From Anagrus nilaparvatae (lineage: Eukaryota; Arthropoda; Insecta; Hymenoptera; Mymaridae), in assembly GCA_022575985.1 (NCBI GenBank), contig JAKSXM010000007.1:2172501-2236500 (forward strand): DNA of 64,000 bases, read 5' to 3'. The notes beneath the pieces were generated by a model. The model was given only the letters and a program-made list of their open reading frames with translations, had not been told where the DNA came from and did not search any database. Below, piece by piece: positions 23,700 through 36,940 of this stretch. Each line of letters opens with the position of its first letter. The stretch's first letter is position 1. A program made the translations under genes and the position numbers.

Positions 23700-25640
23700 A
23701 AGATAAAGAAAATGCATTAAAATTTTATTTGATTATGAAAGTATTGTTGACAGCGCAGAAATAATGATTATTGTTTTATCGGAAAAAACTTAACATTTTT
23801 TAATATTTTTTAAAATGAAAATATATTTTATAGTGATAATTATAAGGTATAAAAATATTTACCTATCAATTTTATTTTATTATCAAGAAAATACAAACAA
23901 CATATAATTTTTTGATTATTATCTTTAAGCTCTTCAAATATTTATATGAATTATTTTCAATTTTTCGCAAAAGCATTTTTACTATGAGCTTCATATTTCT
24001 ATTCTTGTCAAAATTAACGTAAAAGTCTGGACTGGACTTCATTTGAAACAGAAATATTTTAAAAACTCAGCCTTGTTGCTGAAAACTTAGTGAAAAAAAT
24101 TTTCTCTTTGACAAACAATTTGCCCTAGCAGTATGTGCAACCAGAATGGATTTTAAAAATGCTTAATTTTAAAATTAAACAAAAAAAATAGCAATAACCT
24201 ATATGCACGTTTAATTGGCTAAAAAACCTTATAATTTATTACCTTTTAATAATAAAAATAATTGCATATTTTATACTTTATTTTAATGCCCCATTAATTA
24301 AGAACATCTAATATTTTCTTGAATACTTCCTGTTTTTTTTTTTATAATTACCTATGGTAAAAAAAAATAATAAAATAAAATTTTTTTTATTCTTGTGCAG
24401 AAAAGTAAAAAATAAAAATTTATTGCTCAAAATACTATCATTTAGTAGCCAAACTATTAACTAAAACTCTAAAATTTCATAGTCCAGCTGTTAAATATAA
24501 ATTTTTTGAGCAGATTTAAAATTTTTTTTCCCGAGTAAATCTTTGCTTCAAACTAAAACCGGCCAAAGGTCTTGTCTGAAAAAGATTTTTTTTTTTAGTA
24601 ACCATGTCTGCTTAAGATTTCAATCTTCCCACTGGATATTCTGAAAATATGAATTTAAAAAGTTTTGAAATAAAATAGCTATTTTTCAAACAAGGGATAC
24701 AATATTGGCCTTGCATGCAAAAGTCGAACCCCATATTTTGCTAGCTTTACATATATAATGGGCAAAAAAGCCGTCTCTGTAGGGCCAAAAATAAGCTTTT
24801 TTGCCCTAAATATGTAAAAAATTTTTAAACAAATTTTATATTTTCTGGAGTATTTCAAGAAAACTTAAAAAAAATTACATTAAGAAAAATCGTTTAGTGT
24901 AATTTTTTGAAATAATGCTTCTAAATTAAGCTCTCTATATAAAAATTTTGTTTTGTTTGAAAAAAAGATTGAAAACAAAAAATTTTAAACCAATTACAAG
25001 CAAAAGAAATCGCAAATCTTAAGATTAATTTTTAAACCTGTTTTTAGTTTCTTGCATTTGCATGGTTTCAGCTATTTTTTTTTTTTTTGGTTAAATTCCA
25101 CAGAAAATTTTCTTTCTAATCCTAAATAAAAATCCTACATGCTGAACGTATGCAAAGTTGTTTTAAAAAATTTATAACTGATTTTTAAAAAACGACCCGA
25201 TGACCTGACCTCCTAAACCAATACAGCCCCAATAACATGGAATCTACCATATACAAAAAGCTAAATTTGTAAAAAGCTTTTCTCACTTAATAAATTAACA
25301 TATTTCATTAAAAATATGCTAATCAATATGAATTTACATATTATATCAATAAGATTCCATTTTGTTAAAATTACACCTTTTTAAAAAAAAAAATCAATAC
25401 CATTTTAGCTAATGACGTTAGTATAAATAAACATTATCTTTTTGTACATGAATGAACTTGAACTAAATATCTAATTATTTAAAAGGACATTTTATTATAG
25501 ATAAAATAAATACACAAAATAAAAGAGTATAAAAAATATATTTTCTCTTCACTATCGAACAATGCTTTTTACATGATTACAGTAAAAGGACACACATACA
25601 ACACAAATCCATAATCTAATGTCTTTACATTTTCTTCAAT
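23700..25640. other. Gene-free stretch with one dispersed repeat
   Basis: No exon is supported here. The 24690-24835 segment is a copy of the GCATGCAAAAGTCGAACC repeat. The remainder is AT-rich with long T runs. Confidence 0.35.
24690..24835. repeat. Dispersed repeat, GCATGCAAAAGTCGAACC family, copy 2
   Basis: It shares AACAAGGGA.ACAATATTGG and GCATGCAAAAGTCGAACC.CCATATTTT with 5345-5465 and 60445-60545. It continues into GGGCAAAAAAGCCGTC and GCTTTTTTGCCCTAAATATG, which match 5705-5755, so the full unit is at least 140 bp. Confidence 0.6.
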
Positions 25641-25656
25641 ACATTTAACTGTATCT

Positions 25657-25848
25657 TTATTTCAATCGATTAATACTAAACGAACCATCACCAAAATACC
25701 ACCAAGCTTCAAAATTAAACCATTTAATAATAACAAATGCACATAACAAACTGCTTAGTTTACCAACAATCGTCCATAAATTATTTTTATCATCGATATT
25801 TCTAAATGCATTATCAACATTTTCGTAAGATTTTTTTGTATCTTCCAT
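25657..25848 (-). CDS. Putative 63-residue membrane microprotein
   Basis: A single-exon reading frame with an acidic and basic N-terminal half (MEDTKKSYENVDNAFRNIDD), one hydrophobic segment at about residues 26-43 (VGKLSSLLCAFVIIKWF) and an aromatic tail with WWYFGDG. The composition is unlike the Lys/Phe/Asn-rich frames that AT-rich noncoding DNA gives, and the start has a favourable context. I do not recognise a family. It would be a small tail-anchored or single-pass protein. It could also be the last exon of a longer gene, since sequence upstream on this strand was not resolved. Confidence 0.45.
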   Translation of the reverse strand: MEDTKKSYENVDNAFRNIDDKNNLWTIVGKLSSLLCAFVIIKWFNFEAWWYFGDGSFSINRLK

Positions 25849-25859
25849 TTTTTCTAATT

Positions 25860-27930
25860 AACATTTGTTATGATAAATCGATGTATGCGAAGTGTCGTGT
25901 GTTGTCGAATACAAAATTAAAACTAAAAAATATTATTAAAAGTTAAACCTGATGTACAGTGTTGCTTGGCATTGGCATATGTTTAAATAGACTTATAATG
26001 CCTTTTAGTTAAATCTCTTACCTAATGTATAAAAGAAGATGCGAGTATGCAGACTATATTATTGCGAAATAAAGTAAATAAAATATACTGGCCTCAATTT
26101 TATAGGCTTATCTTCTTATTAATACACACAAATAAAATAAATTGCAAATGTATTACCTGATTTCTGTGTATGAAATAAAAAATATCCGGAAGTTTTATTC
26201 TGCTATACGACACAATCATATTTTTTTTTTTTTTCAATGTCAAATATTATTTAAGTATTATTTCTTATTGATAACAAATAATTTTTGCTTTAATAATAAT
26301 TAATATGATTATTGTTGCTGTTATTATTATTAGCTTTTTTTTTAACGTATTGAGAAAAAAAACAAATTATTATTATAAAAAAACTCATCTGCCTGAATTG
26401 TCTTGTCATAATAAACGATAAGTTGGTGACCTGCTATAAATTTTTAATTTTTTTTTATATTTTGGAGTGGTTTGAATTTTCGCCTCTAGTTCATATATTT
26501 GGGAAACAAAATTTCTACCATTTTTCTTTAAGATGCCATATTACACCTCGTTTCTTAGCTTTCGAGAAAAAAATGGACCTGAAGATATAAAAACTGATTT
26601 TTTGAGTTCCTTAAGTTATTGTTAGGGTAAAAAGTTGGGTTTAAAATTGATTCTTTTGGATAGAATATAGCTTTCCAAGTAAAAATAAACTCCTATTGAG
26701 GAAAATGTGAACCACAATTAAAATTTAATTTCTTTTTCCAAGTGAAAATAAATTTTTAAAATGAATTTATTATAATAGAAAACGAATCTTTAGGGTAAAA
26801 ATAGATGTTACCTGATAGTAAACTTGAGAGAGTAAAATAATCGTCAAAGAACGAAAACTATCTTTGCTGATTTCCGCAAAGACCATTTAAAAAAACTTGA
26901 AAACCCACGTTTTTAGTCATTATCATAGATTTATTCTTTTCTTTTCAATAAGATCACACTATTACCTTTAGGAAAGTAACCAAATTTAATTTTATAGAAG
27001 TAAATTTTCATCTGGAAACATTGCAATTTAAATTTGTCATTGGGGTTCATTTTTAAATTCAAGGGTTATAGAAGTCAATTTTATTACAAAGAGCATTCTT
27101 TTATTGGAATTTCAGTGTTACTCAAAAAAATTTAAATTTCCCTCAGATTATTTTCATTTTTACAATATCAATAATTTACAAATTTTATCATATTTGGTAA
27201 TATACCAATCTCATTATATTAAATAAAACAAAAAAATATAAAAATCAATAAAAATAATAAAAATTTTTATTACTCATTATTCAAAATAAATTATTTTTAT
27301 TCTAATATAAAAATTCTAATTTAAAAAAAAAGTATTTAAAGCAATACAACACAAGTATAATTTATTTAAATTTATTACAATCCAAAATTAGCAAATAAAA
27401 ACTAAAAATATAACCCAATAAACTAATAATAAAATAAATTTCTTCGAAAACGTATTACTTTAGTTACGTCACGAAGAAAGTAAGTAAAATACTACGTCAC
27501 ATAAAAAATTAAAAGGTAGGAAAGAATAATATAAAAAGAGGGGTTGATACATACATATTTTTTTTTTTTACGTAGGTACTCTACTGTACTAGAAAGATTT
27601 AATACTAAAAAAAAATTTTTTATCAGTACACCGGTTGATTTAGCTACGAGTGCATCGTTTTTTTTCAAATATTGCCAATTTTTTATTTTTAGAATAAAAA
27701 GTACTGCAGTAGTATTTTGAATATTTTATGCTGCATTTTTGTCTTTTTTTTTCAAGTTATCGATTAAATATTGTGGTATAGTACTGTACTCTGTGTTTTA
27801 TAAATGGTTTTCTACGTTAAAGTGTATAACCTATAAAGGAAATTTTTACTATTATAGGAAATGTTATAGGTCATTGTACTCTGTAAACTACCCCTTTTCC
27901 TTGCTTTTTTGCTATAATAATAGACAGTTT
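25860..27930. other. Upstream region of the membrane protein gene
   Basis: AT-rich DNA without a supported exon. It contains two CRE-like words near 27474-27500. Repeated motifs at 26640-27130 of the type AAGTAAATTTTCATTTGGAA suggest old local duplication but are too degraded to define. Confidence 0.3.
27474..27500. promoter_or_regulatory. Two CRE-like TACGTCAC words
   Basis: TTACGTCACG and CTACGTCACA lie 18 bp apart, about 535 bp upstream of the proposed start codon of the membrane protein gene. TACGTCA is a half-variant of the CREB/ATF site. The pairing in otherwise AT-rich sequence is suggestive only. Confidence 0.25.
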
Positions 27931-28035
27931 AATTGAGTTTATAAAGTGAAAAAAAATCAATGTTTAAATGATGAAGATAAAATTTTTGAAGAGGTGACAG
28001 AAGAAACGCATCTTGATGAAGAATCAAATGTAAAC

Positions 28036-31000
28036 ATGACTTACGGGACGTCATTTAATTACAGCGATAAAGCACGTCTTGCTAATGATGATTATATTCG
28101 GTAATTTTTTAAAATTTATTTTTCTTTTTAGCCAAATTTTAATTACTCGTTAGCCTCATTTTTTAATTTATTTACTGCCCTTAATTGGATAATAAAAATA
28201 AAGAGGGGAAATTTGGCATGAAGTTCACTTCTTTACAGACAAATAGACAAAAAGCTTCAAAAAGATTTAATTAATGCTCTGTTTAGTATTTCTTATATTT
28301 TTGAGTATTTTTTTAAAAACTAATTAATTTATTTAAGTCAAAGTTTTATTTTCATTTAGACAGAAAAATATTTTAAAAATTTTATTTTTACCTATAAGAT
28401 GATTACTTAAATGACAACCATTCTTTGAAATACTCTATATAATAACTTTAATCGTAAATAGGCTTTTATATTTAACTAGAATAACGTGGATATCAAATTA
28501 ATCGCATGCTTCTTATTTTAAATTATAATGAAATGTCTACTGGTCTATAAAGTTACGTTATTTTTGATTAGGCATTTTTTTTAGATTAATTTAAATTATA
28601 TAGCTATACTATTTTTTTATTATTATAATTTGTTCATGAAAAACTGATAAAATATTAAATAAAATTTTTTAAGCCCAAAAGTCGCTGGTAGGTCCAAAAT
28701 TAGCTACTGTATACTAAGCACAGAAAAATATTTCTGAAGGAGTCAAAGTCTATATGTTTACAAACTGAAACTTTTACAAGAGAGAACAAATTATTTTGAA
28801 AACTTATTGTTATTCAATGTTTCAAAATAAAGATAACTAAATAGTCCAAATTTAAATACTTTTTAGCATATTTGCTCAGAAAATGATTTAAATTAGAATA
28901 CGCAACAAATTAAATATAAAAAAATGTATCTTAAAAATAAAGTTTGGACTTATTATTTTTCTTATGCATAATTGACATTGCTAAAATTTTAAGACATCTT
29001 GAGTGGACATAAGCTATTAGTTTTGGCATTACTTCAAAATTGTTGGGGAGTGCACCTAACTTATTAAAGTATATTTTACTGACATTAGTATATTAATTAT
29101 TATCAAAAATATTCCTTAAATTAAACGTATTTTAATTTGCAAGATGATCCAAGTCTGCTCAAAACTTGATATTTTAGTATTCAATATCCCATTACTTTCG
29201 TAAAGTATTTACTGAGTTACGATTCTAGATTTATTAAAATAATGTATTGAATTTTTAGGTATTTATGTAATAGCATATTACCTTAATTATAATTAATGGA
29301 AAATAATTAATTATGCAATGGAAATAAATACAAATTTGTACTATCGAGAATAATTTTAATAACAATAATTTTAGTCACTTCCACCAAAGAAAATTGCATT
29401 TACCCAATATTTCCAAATATATTCTAAATCGTTCTACTTGCCCTCTTCAGATATTATTTTCTTCTACGAAGTTAATTTTTAAATTATATCTCCGATATCT
29501 TATTTGATAACCTCTGAAACCCAATTCTATATACTTTTAGCAGGTTATTTTTATGGCAAAAATTTAATTTTACCATTTGTTTTAAAAGCAAAGAAAAAAT
29601 CAAATTATCATAACATTTTTATATTGATGTCAAGTACAATATCTCAAATATATACAAATACATTATTCAAGAGAAAAAAAAATATAAAAAAATATTTTCA
29701 AAATATTAATTTTATAAAATTATTAATCTTTCAGACCATGTAACGCATCACCAGAAGATGGAATTTTAAGTATCGGCTCAAAATTAAAATGTCCAGGCTC
29801 GATATCACGGGTAAAAGTAGAAAAGATCGAAGGTGGTCTTATGGTAGCAGGAGTTGTCGTTGCTGCCAATTGCCAAATAGCATTACCCGCTTTCGGTTTC
29901 ATATTTATATTGGTTGGAATTGTTGTCACAGGTAAATTTAGTATTTAAAAGAATATTAAAATAATTTTTGCTTATTTAAAATTTATTTTGCAGCAATATC
30001 ATATCGAGAACCACAGCCAGATGATGATAGATATTCTTATTCAGCTAGAATAGCGTTGACTGGAAATTCGAGAGTATTAGGTCCTATTTGTATCGTAGTT
30101 GGTGGTATTATGGTATCGTTTGGTTTTTTACTTTGTGCTTTGACCAAAAAAGCTAGAAGAAAAGCAAGACGCGTTGGTTTTCACTGCCCAATTCATGGTG
30201 ATTTTTATCCAAATGTTCCTGTAGAAGGTGCTGAAATGCTATGTAAGTACAAATTAATCAAAAAAATATATCATATTCTGTTTACATTTACTTTAAAAAA
30301 TATTGCGTTTTAAATGTTAAATATAAACAATATCGATAAGTTCGAATTTGTAAAGATAAAAAGGATTTAAGTATTATTTACAATAAAAAAAAACAATTGT
30401 TTTTATTTGATAAAAAAAATATTAACTGATAATAGATTATTATGCAGAATTATATATATTTGTGTTCACGACCTTTTTAAGGCAGTGCCAAAATATTAAA
30501 AATTTAATATGGTAAATTAAATTGTAAAAAAATCTTTGAGCTCTTTAATCAAATTAGGCCCTTTATATTACATCGGCCAAAACAATCATGTTTTATGTTT
30601 ACAAAACTAAAACTTTTTGAAAAATGTTTCTTAATGGTTATTATGGGAATATTTCGATTTTTCAAATAATCTGATTTACCTGTCGGAAAAATTATTTATT
30701 CAAAAAATTTCAGTCACGATTTTCACAAAAATTAGTCTAAAAACAGTTTTTAGCATTAAATTTAAAAATAAAATTTTTTACTATCAAGGCAACATTTATA
30801 TTTTCATGTATAAAAATCTAATAAAAATGAAAATTAACGTTTTTTAGTACTTCTGAAACGAACGATGCTTTAATTACCATAAAAAAATTCGTAAAATTAA
30901 TATAGTAATAAAAACACGAAATAATGCAAACGAGTATTTAAATATTTTATTTTACATAAATTTCACGAAAAAACATTAACCTTGAAAAACAACCTTCAAT

Positions 31001-34000
31001 AAAAATAGTCTGATAAAAAATATTGACCAAATTTTATTTCGTACCTTCAAATGCAACAGTTTTCAAAAAAATATAAAACTCTTAAAAAGAAATAGAAAGC
31101 AAATATTTTATTATTATAAAATGAATTCAGGCTAATGCAAGAATATTAAATTATATCATTATTTTTCTATGTACTCAACGGACATTCACACGAATACCTT
31201 TTATAGATCGTTTGTTGGCTCTTTGCATAGTCGAGTGCATAGTTATAATCGTACATGTACGATGTAACCTAAAGATACTATTTTTAACCGGGTTAACTGC
31301 TAAAGTTCTTATTTTATAAAAATAGTATTAAAATTCTTAAATTAGGTATTTAAGAAACATTTCTTCAGTTTTATTTTATGCTTTTTCATGGACGTACATA
31401 ATGCAATAGATAAGAATTTTTAGATCGTTCTTAATTTCATTTTGTTCTTGAATTTTATTTGCATTGATTGAAGAGTAGATATGAAATTTTATAATAAATT
31501 TTAGAATTTCATCAAAATTGGGTCAATATTCGAATGTTTTTTACAAAAACATGCATTAATAACACTGTCAAAAATTTTGTCTAACTACGTATTTACTACC
31601 CAGATATAGTAGAAGGGGGATTTTTTGCATTGGTATGCGGCTCTAGCCACCCATTGGTTTTGCAACTTAAATCTTTTAAAATTTGGTACTCATTGTCTTA
31701 AAAGTCAAATATAAAAACAAAAATTTTTTTTTGCGTTTTAAGTCATATGATAAAAATTGGAAGTATATCCTAAAAGTTAAATACTTTGCTCGAAGCATTT
31801 ATTTTTAAGTATATAGTTTAATGATCATGAATTTGCTTAAGGGTGACCAATACCCCCTAATTAATTTTATTATTCAAAAATATGCCTTCAGTAAAAAATT
31901 TTTTGTACAGATAAAAAAGAAAGCAGTTGGAAAAAAATATTTTGTCTTCGAGGGAAAGATAATACAAACAGAAGCAACAGCAATTTAGATCCAAGAGTTG
32001 AACTTCCACAATGTCCACATTCAATATTAAGTAGTACAAGAAGTTCAATTAGCAGTGGGCCATTAAGTCCATGTCCACAACCAATGCCTTTTCTAGTAAC
32101 ATCAGGAACTATGAGGTAATCAAAAAAGTCCTTTTTTAAGGTCAAAAAATTATAGTAGATATTTTTAGAAAAAAAAGTTTATAAATATAAATTAAAAAGG
32201 ATAATTATAAATAATAAACTAATCATAAACGTATTAATAATAGATAAATAAACAAACATATTAAAAAATATATCGTGACTAAATTTTTTGATCCAAATAT
32301 AGAAAAATAAATATGGATCAAGTTCACATTTAATGAATACAAATTTTGTTTTTTTTTTTATCTATTTTATACATATACATTTACTATTGTTATTGTATGG
32401 ATTAATTATTATGAAACACGCTATTATATTATTGTAACTAGGCTATGTAATCTTCTAGGTATATAATTCACATAATAAGTTAACTAATATATTGTCTATA
32501 TATATAACTTTTAATTAAAAAAAGTTTTTTTCGGTTTTTGGAATGCAATAATTTTTTATTAATTAATTAGTTAAAATTTAATTATTTAAATAAATTATGG
32601 GATTTATATACATCTGATTTGAAATTCAAATATTTTACTGACATTTATGGTATGCCTGGCAGTTAAGAAAATTATTGAGTTTTTGACTGCTAGGATTATT
32701 TAAAAAATAAGATCTAATAATACCTAATAATTTAAATATCCAAAAAACCCCAAAATTCTAGCACATTTGATTATTTTAAATGATTTAATTCAGCACAAGA
32801 AAATTACATTATTCCTTTTAGGACTAAAATACGCAATTATAAGAGCCCATTTTTCAGTGGTAGCAGGTAGCAGCGGTTGGTTGAAAGAATTAAGCTTGTA
32901 ACTGGCGGAATTTTTTTTCTTCCTCAAACGATTTCAAATGACTTGAAACGTAAAAAATATAAAATAAAAATTATTTTTCTGGTGAGCGACCCAAAAGCAC
33001 GTATTTCACAGCCTCTGTTTGTCCGTAAAAGACGTTTTTTCTCGCCACTGACGCAGAAAAATTTTATAAGGCCCTTGCCCATAAATAAAGAATGATGCAA
33101 ATCGTAGCTTACCATCCTCGGCTTCTTATTAGGCCATTCTTTACTTTCCTGGGTACGAGCCGTAAATATACTATTTTTCAATTTTCTAGCCACTTGCGAT
33201 CATTGGAGCAAGAAAAAAATTCCATTAGCCATAAACGAAATTCCACCAATCGCAAGCGGAAATTCGCCAGCGGAAAGTAGAAAGTCCGATTTCGGCAAAT
33301 AGAATTCCATATGCTACAAGCGGATATTTTTTTCAGTGCAATCATTTCACCCAGTAGTCAAAAATTCTAGAAAACTATTTACAAATTTTTATAAAATACA
33401 ATTTAAAAATTAAAAAAAAAATTTTTTTTTTATGAAAGAGGTTACAAATCAAAAATGCGATATTCATTAAATTATCAATTCTTTCATTCATCAACATAGA
33501 AAATATAGAAATTATCACTCAAATAGGCATAAAATTTGTAATAGCAATATGCAGAATTAAATTCTCTAATGTATAAGTAAATTCATAAAATTTTAGCTAT
33601 TTTGCTGTAATGATGTGCAGTATTTTTGACTCAAAAGAGCTGATTTTATTAATAGAATGACCAAAATTTTAAATTAATATTATTAATTTGATATATTATT
33701 CTTTATTTTTTCAGTGGGTTGGTGCAAGCCAGTGCTGGTACAAATCTTTTAGCTGACCAAACATTTGGTTCAATAAGATCGCTTTCAGTATCAAGAGAAG
33801 TCGCAAGTTTTCCAATATCAAGAACACCAACTCCATCTCCGCATCACAAGTAAATAAAACATAATTAAAATTTAATAATTAAATTAAAACAAAAAATTTT
33901 ATTTTAGAATTCTAGTTGATTCGCATTTACCAAACGATTACGTCAATCAAGAAAGTCCATCAAAATCACCAAGAGCAGAAATTCCGTTAATGGATCCAAT

Positions 34001-34085
34001 TCATAAAACAAATATTAAATATAATAATGATAACAAATCGAATAATCGTAAATCTGTCAGTATTTCTTTACCAGAAGATAAATAA
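28036..34085 (+). CDS. Two-pass membrane protein with TMEM200-like layout
   Basis: Six exons, 28036-28100, 29735-29931, 29994-30242, 31911-32115, 33715-33849 and 33908-34085, give 342 residues with all phases agreeing. Hydrophobic segments lie at about 56-89 (end PAFGFIFILVGIVVTAISY) and 116-137 (LGPICIVVGGIMVSFGFLLC). A basic KKARRKARR follows, then a cysteine/histidine-bearing FHCPIHGDFYP. Residues about 170-342 form a long Ser/Pro-rich, probably cytosolic tail with several RSLS/RTPTPSP-type phosphorylation-like sites. The order PxGF-hydrophobic, loop, LGP-hydrophobic recalls vertebrate TMEM200 proteins, but the identity is tentative. The start at MTYGTSF is chosen for its context (GTAAACATGA) and because the frame is closed upstream at 27934; the 21117 exon may be an alternative. 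Introns 1, 3 and 4 are long (over 1.5 kb), unlike most in this window. AATAAA occurs near 35219. Confidence 0.82.
28101..29734. other. Intron 1 of the membrane protein gene
   Basis: AT-rich, with no nested gene that I can support. The 79-residue frame at 29504-29743 overlaps the acceptor of exon 2 and is judged to be chance. Confidence 0.4.
30243..31910. other. Intron 3 of the membrane protein gene
   Basis: No repeat shared with the rest of the window and no nested exon was recognised. It ends in TTTTTTGTACAG before the TATAAAAAAGAAAGC join. Confidence 0.4.
32980..33175. repeat. Palindromic element, family A, copy 4 (intronic)
   Basis: Lying in intron 4 of the membrane protein gene, it carries TTTCTCGCCACTGACGCAGA (the reverse of the TCTG..GTCAGTAGCGAG extension), GGCCCTTGCCCATAAATAAA, AATCGTAGCTTACCATCC, CTCGGCTTCTTATTAGG and GGCCATTCTTTACTTTCCTG. 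Overlapping open frames on both strands result from the palindromic structure and are not genes. Confidence 0.55.
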
Positions 34086-36330
34086 GTAATTTATGTAAGA
34101 TAAATTCTTTCTTTAATATTTACCGGTTATTATTAAATTTCTGTATAAAAATTTATCAAAATTTATGTGTATTATTAAAAATAAGTGATAATTTATCGCC
34201 AAAAGTGATATAAAAAAATAAGATATGCTATTATTATTCATTTAATCAAAATTTCTATCACATTGAGCACAAAAAATTATTAAAATTATTCCACTTAATT
34301 AAAAAGAAAGTGCCAAATTTTAAAAATTAAAATTCTTAAAATTTCTTAAATTTTATTTAAATTTTCGGTTAGGCACTTTCTTAAAATGTTATTGTCTAAT
34401 CACTCATGTATAAATAATTATCGTTTTTAAGTATTTTTAAATATATTGCCAGTAGAACAAAATAAAAATTGTGATAGTAAAGTTAGATACTTAAATAGGT
34501 ATATTCAGTATGTCTCAAAAGATATAGAATAGCATAGAAAAAATATAATTGTTTTAAAACTGATTCTACTTTTTTCATAGTCTATATATTAGTGATTAAA
34601 AATGTATGTATAAAAAATAAACTATTCAGATTCAGAAGGGACCATCCATAAATTAAGTGACTAAAAAATTGAAAAAACCCTGTCAAATAATTTATGGTGA
34701 AAACCCCAAAAAATATAAAAAATATTATAAATAAATAAAAATATTTTATAAATATTTTTTAAAAAATCAGTGTAACCTGATACTTAAAATGGTACAATGA
34801 ATGAAAATTCAAATTTTTTACTTGTTAATAAATATATAAAATTAATTATAATTTCTTTAATAAAATATAAGATGGAAAAAATATAAAAATAGTATTTTAA
34901 GACTGTGTAAATTAAAATTTGCTAATTTTTAAATATAATTAAATTATAATATCTAAATCTATAAAATATCTTAAATAATTAATAATAATATTTTATCATT
35001 AATTGTGTTCAGTTCAAGACATACCTAGTTGCAAATATTTATTCATACCAACACATATAAACGAATGTATAAAAATTGTCAATGCCTAAGCATGTAATAC
35101 TAAGAAATGTAATTTTATAATTAAGAATAATAGAACGGTATACATTATGTGTACTGTGATAATAGTGAGTATATTAAACGAACAGTATTGTAAATACAAA
35201 TTGCACTTATATGTATTAATAAAATCTTTTGACATTCTATATTATTGTAAATTTAATTAATTATTATCCTATAGGTTGAGTGAGATACGAAGTTATTAGC
35301 AAAATTTAAATCATATTATATTATGCACCAAAATTTAAAAAAACATTACTATGGAAACAATCTTTAATTCTGTAATAATATCACGATTAAAATCCATAAA
35401 ATTATTTGATTTTAATTAAGAAGTATGTTACTCAACTAAAAACTTACTTCACCAGTGATTTTTGCACAAAATAAATAAAGTAATTTCACCACGATTCTTA
35501 TTTGACACAGGATTTTTGGATACAATTTAATTTTAATTTTTAGTTTTACCACACAATTATTAGTACTATAATGAAATCTTGTGGTCAATCTTTGTGTAAA
35601 ATTCTTAGTGGAGTAATTTTTATTTTGGGTATGCTTTCCGATTTTAATTAATGAGATAAGAGACGCTGGAATATCAATTGAAGCTTAAAAACAGGATACC
35701 CAATCTAGATCTAAAACCTTGTTTAAACTACCCACAAAAAATTTTTTCACCCCTGAATCTTAAATTTTAAAATATTGAAAAAAACGTCTTAAAAAATTTT
35801 TCCATATTTTAAAAATCAGTGATAGTTTTCACCTGTGGGGTGAAAAATATTTTTAACGATGTTTATTTTTAGTATTTATAGCTGTGATTACAGAATATTG
35901 CATAAAAAACCCTTAATAAGAGGTAGATTTTTCTGATCTAAGAGTGCTTTCTAATTTCCAGCCACTTTGGACCCTGAGGGGGAATGAAGTGGGGATGTTT
36001 TTTTACTCCCCATTATGAACTTTGACCTACTATAGGTTTTCTGGGTTGCAGATCACAAATTTCAGAGTCCTGCCTACAAAAAATTGGTGTTTCAACCTTA
36101 AATTAGAAAAAACTGCTTTTAAAAGGGTTATTTTTTTATGTATTTCGTGTTTTTGTAAATTTAAGAATGAAGTGCCATTTTTATTAAACGGGAGCTTGAA
36201 ACTCGTGATCAGCAACTAGAAATAACGTGTCATGCAGTAACTAAACAACCTAAACCGCGATTTCACTGGTGTATTCATACCAATTACCGCATTAATACTG
36301 GAGTGAAATTAAGAGCAAATATTAATAATA
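34086..36330. other. 3' untranslated region and intergenic DNA
   Basis: The first 1.1 kb may be the 3' untranslated region of the membrane protein gene (AATAAA at about 35219). The segment 34305-34385 holds a small inverted repeat, AAAAGAAAGTGCCAAATTTTA against TTAGGCACTTTCTT, able to form a hairpin. The rest is featureless. Confidence 0.35.
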
Positions 36331-36337
36331 CATTTTT

Positions 36338-36415
36338 AAACAAGGGGACAAAAAAAAATGAATGGCCCAGATCAATTAGCATCCAAACTGAATGGACCGG
36401 TAACGCAAGCTATAC
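36338..36415 (-). repeat. Palindromic element, family A, fragment 5
   Basis: CAAGGGGACAAAAAAAAATG, ATGGCCCAGATC and ATTAGCATCC match the reverse complement of the right half of copy 1 (GGATGCTAATTAACGTGCGA and onward). Only half of the palindrome is present. Confidence 0.5.
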
Positions 36416-36940
36416 ACATAATTATTAATTCACTTCAAAATTTCAGTAGAATTAAAAAAAATTAGACACTTTTTAAGGCGACTGTTCCGGGTCAGAGGCG
36501 TTTTTTACCCATCCCATCAACATCTAAACAAAAAGGTAAATAATTTTAATAATATTAGCATTATCTGAAATTCCGTTTATTATTCATATTCGTAAATAGT
36601 ATATAATATGAATAATAATTTTAGATGATTTCGGAGATTTAGTTTCGTATGGTTATTATATAATCTTGGAAAGTCATTTCATTTGCGAGAATAAATACCC
36701 GATAGATGTAAATGAATATAACAAGGTTTTAAAAAATATCAAATTTTCTTTTTAAAAAAATAAGAATTTTATGAATATTAACTTAATTTTGTTATCAACA
36801 TTTCATTTTTTATCTAGCCTTAACTAAAATATTATAATTTATTATTATCGAAACGCATTAAGGTATAAAATATTTAAATATTTTGTATTTTTAAATTAAA
36901 AACTTTTAATACGTTTTGTAAATATAAGAAAATTAAATTT

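Noticed and set aside
32877..33280. Overlapping open frames on both strands
   Set aside because: They lie in a palindromic family A repeat, which opens frames on both strands by symmetry.
36022..36219. Open frames on both strands of nearly the same stretch
   Set aside because: Low-complexity composition, no splice sites, and no match to a domain or repeat family.
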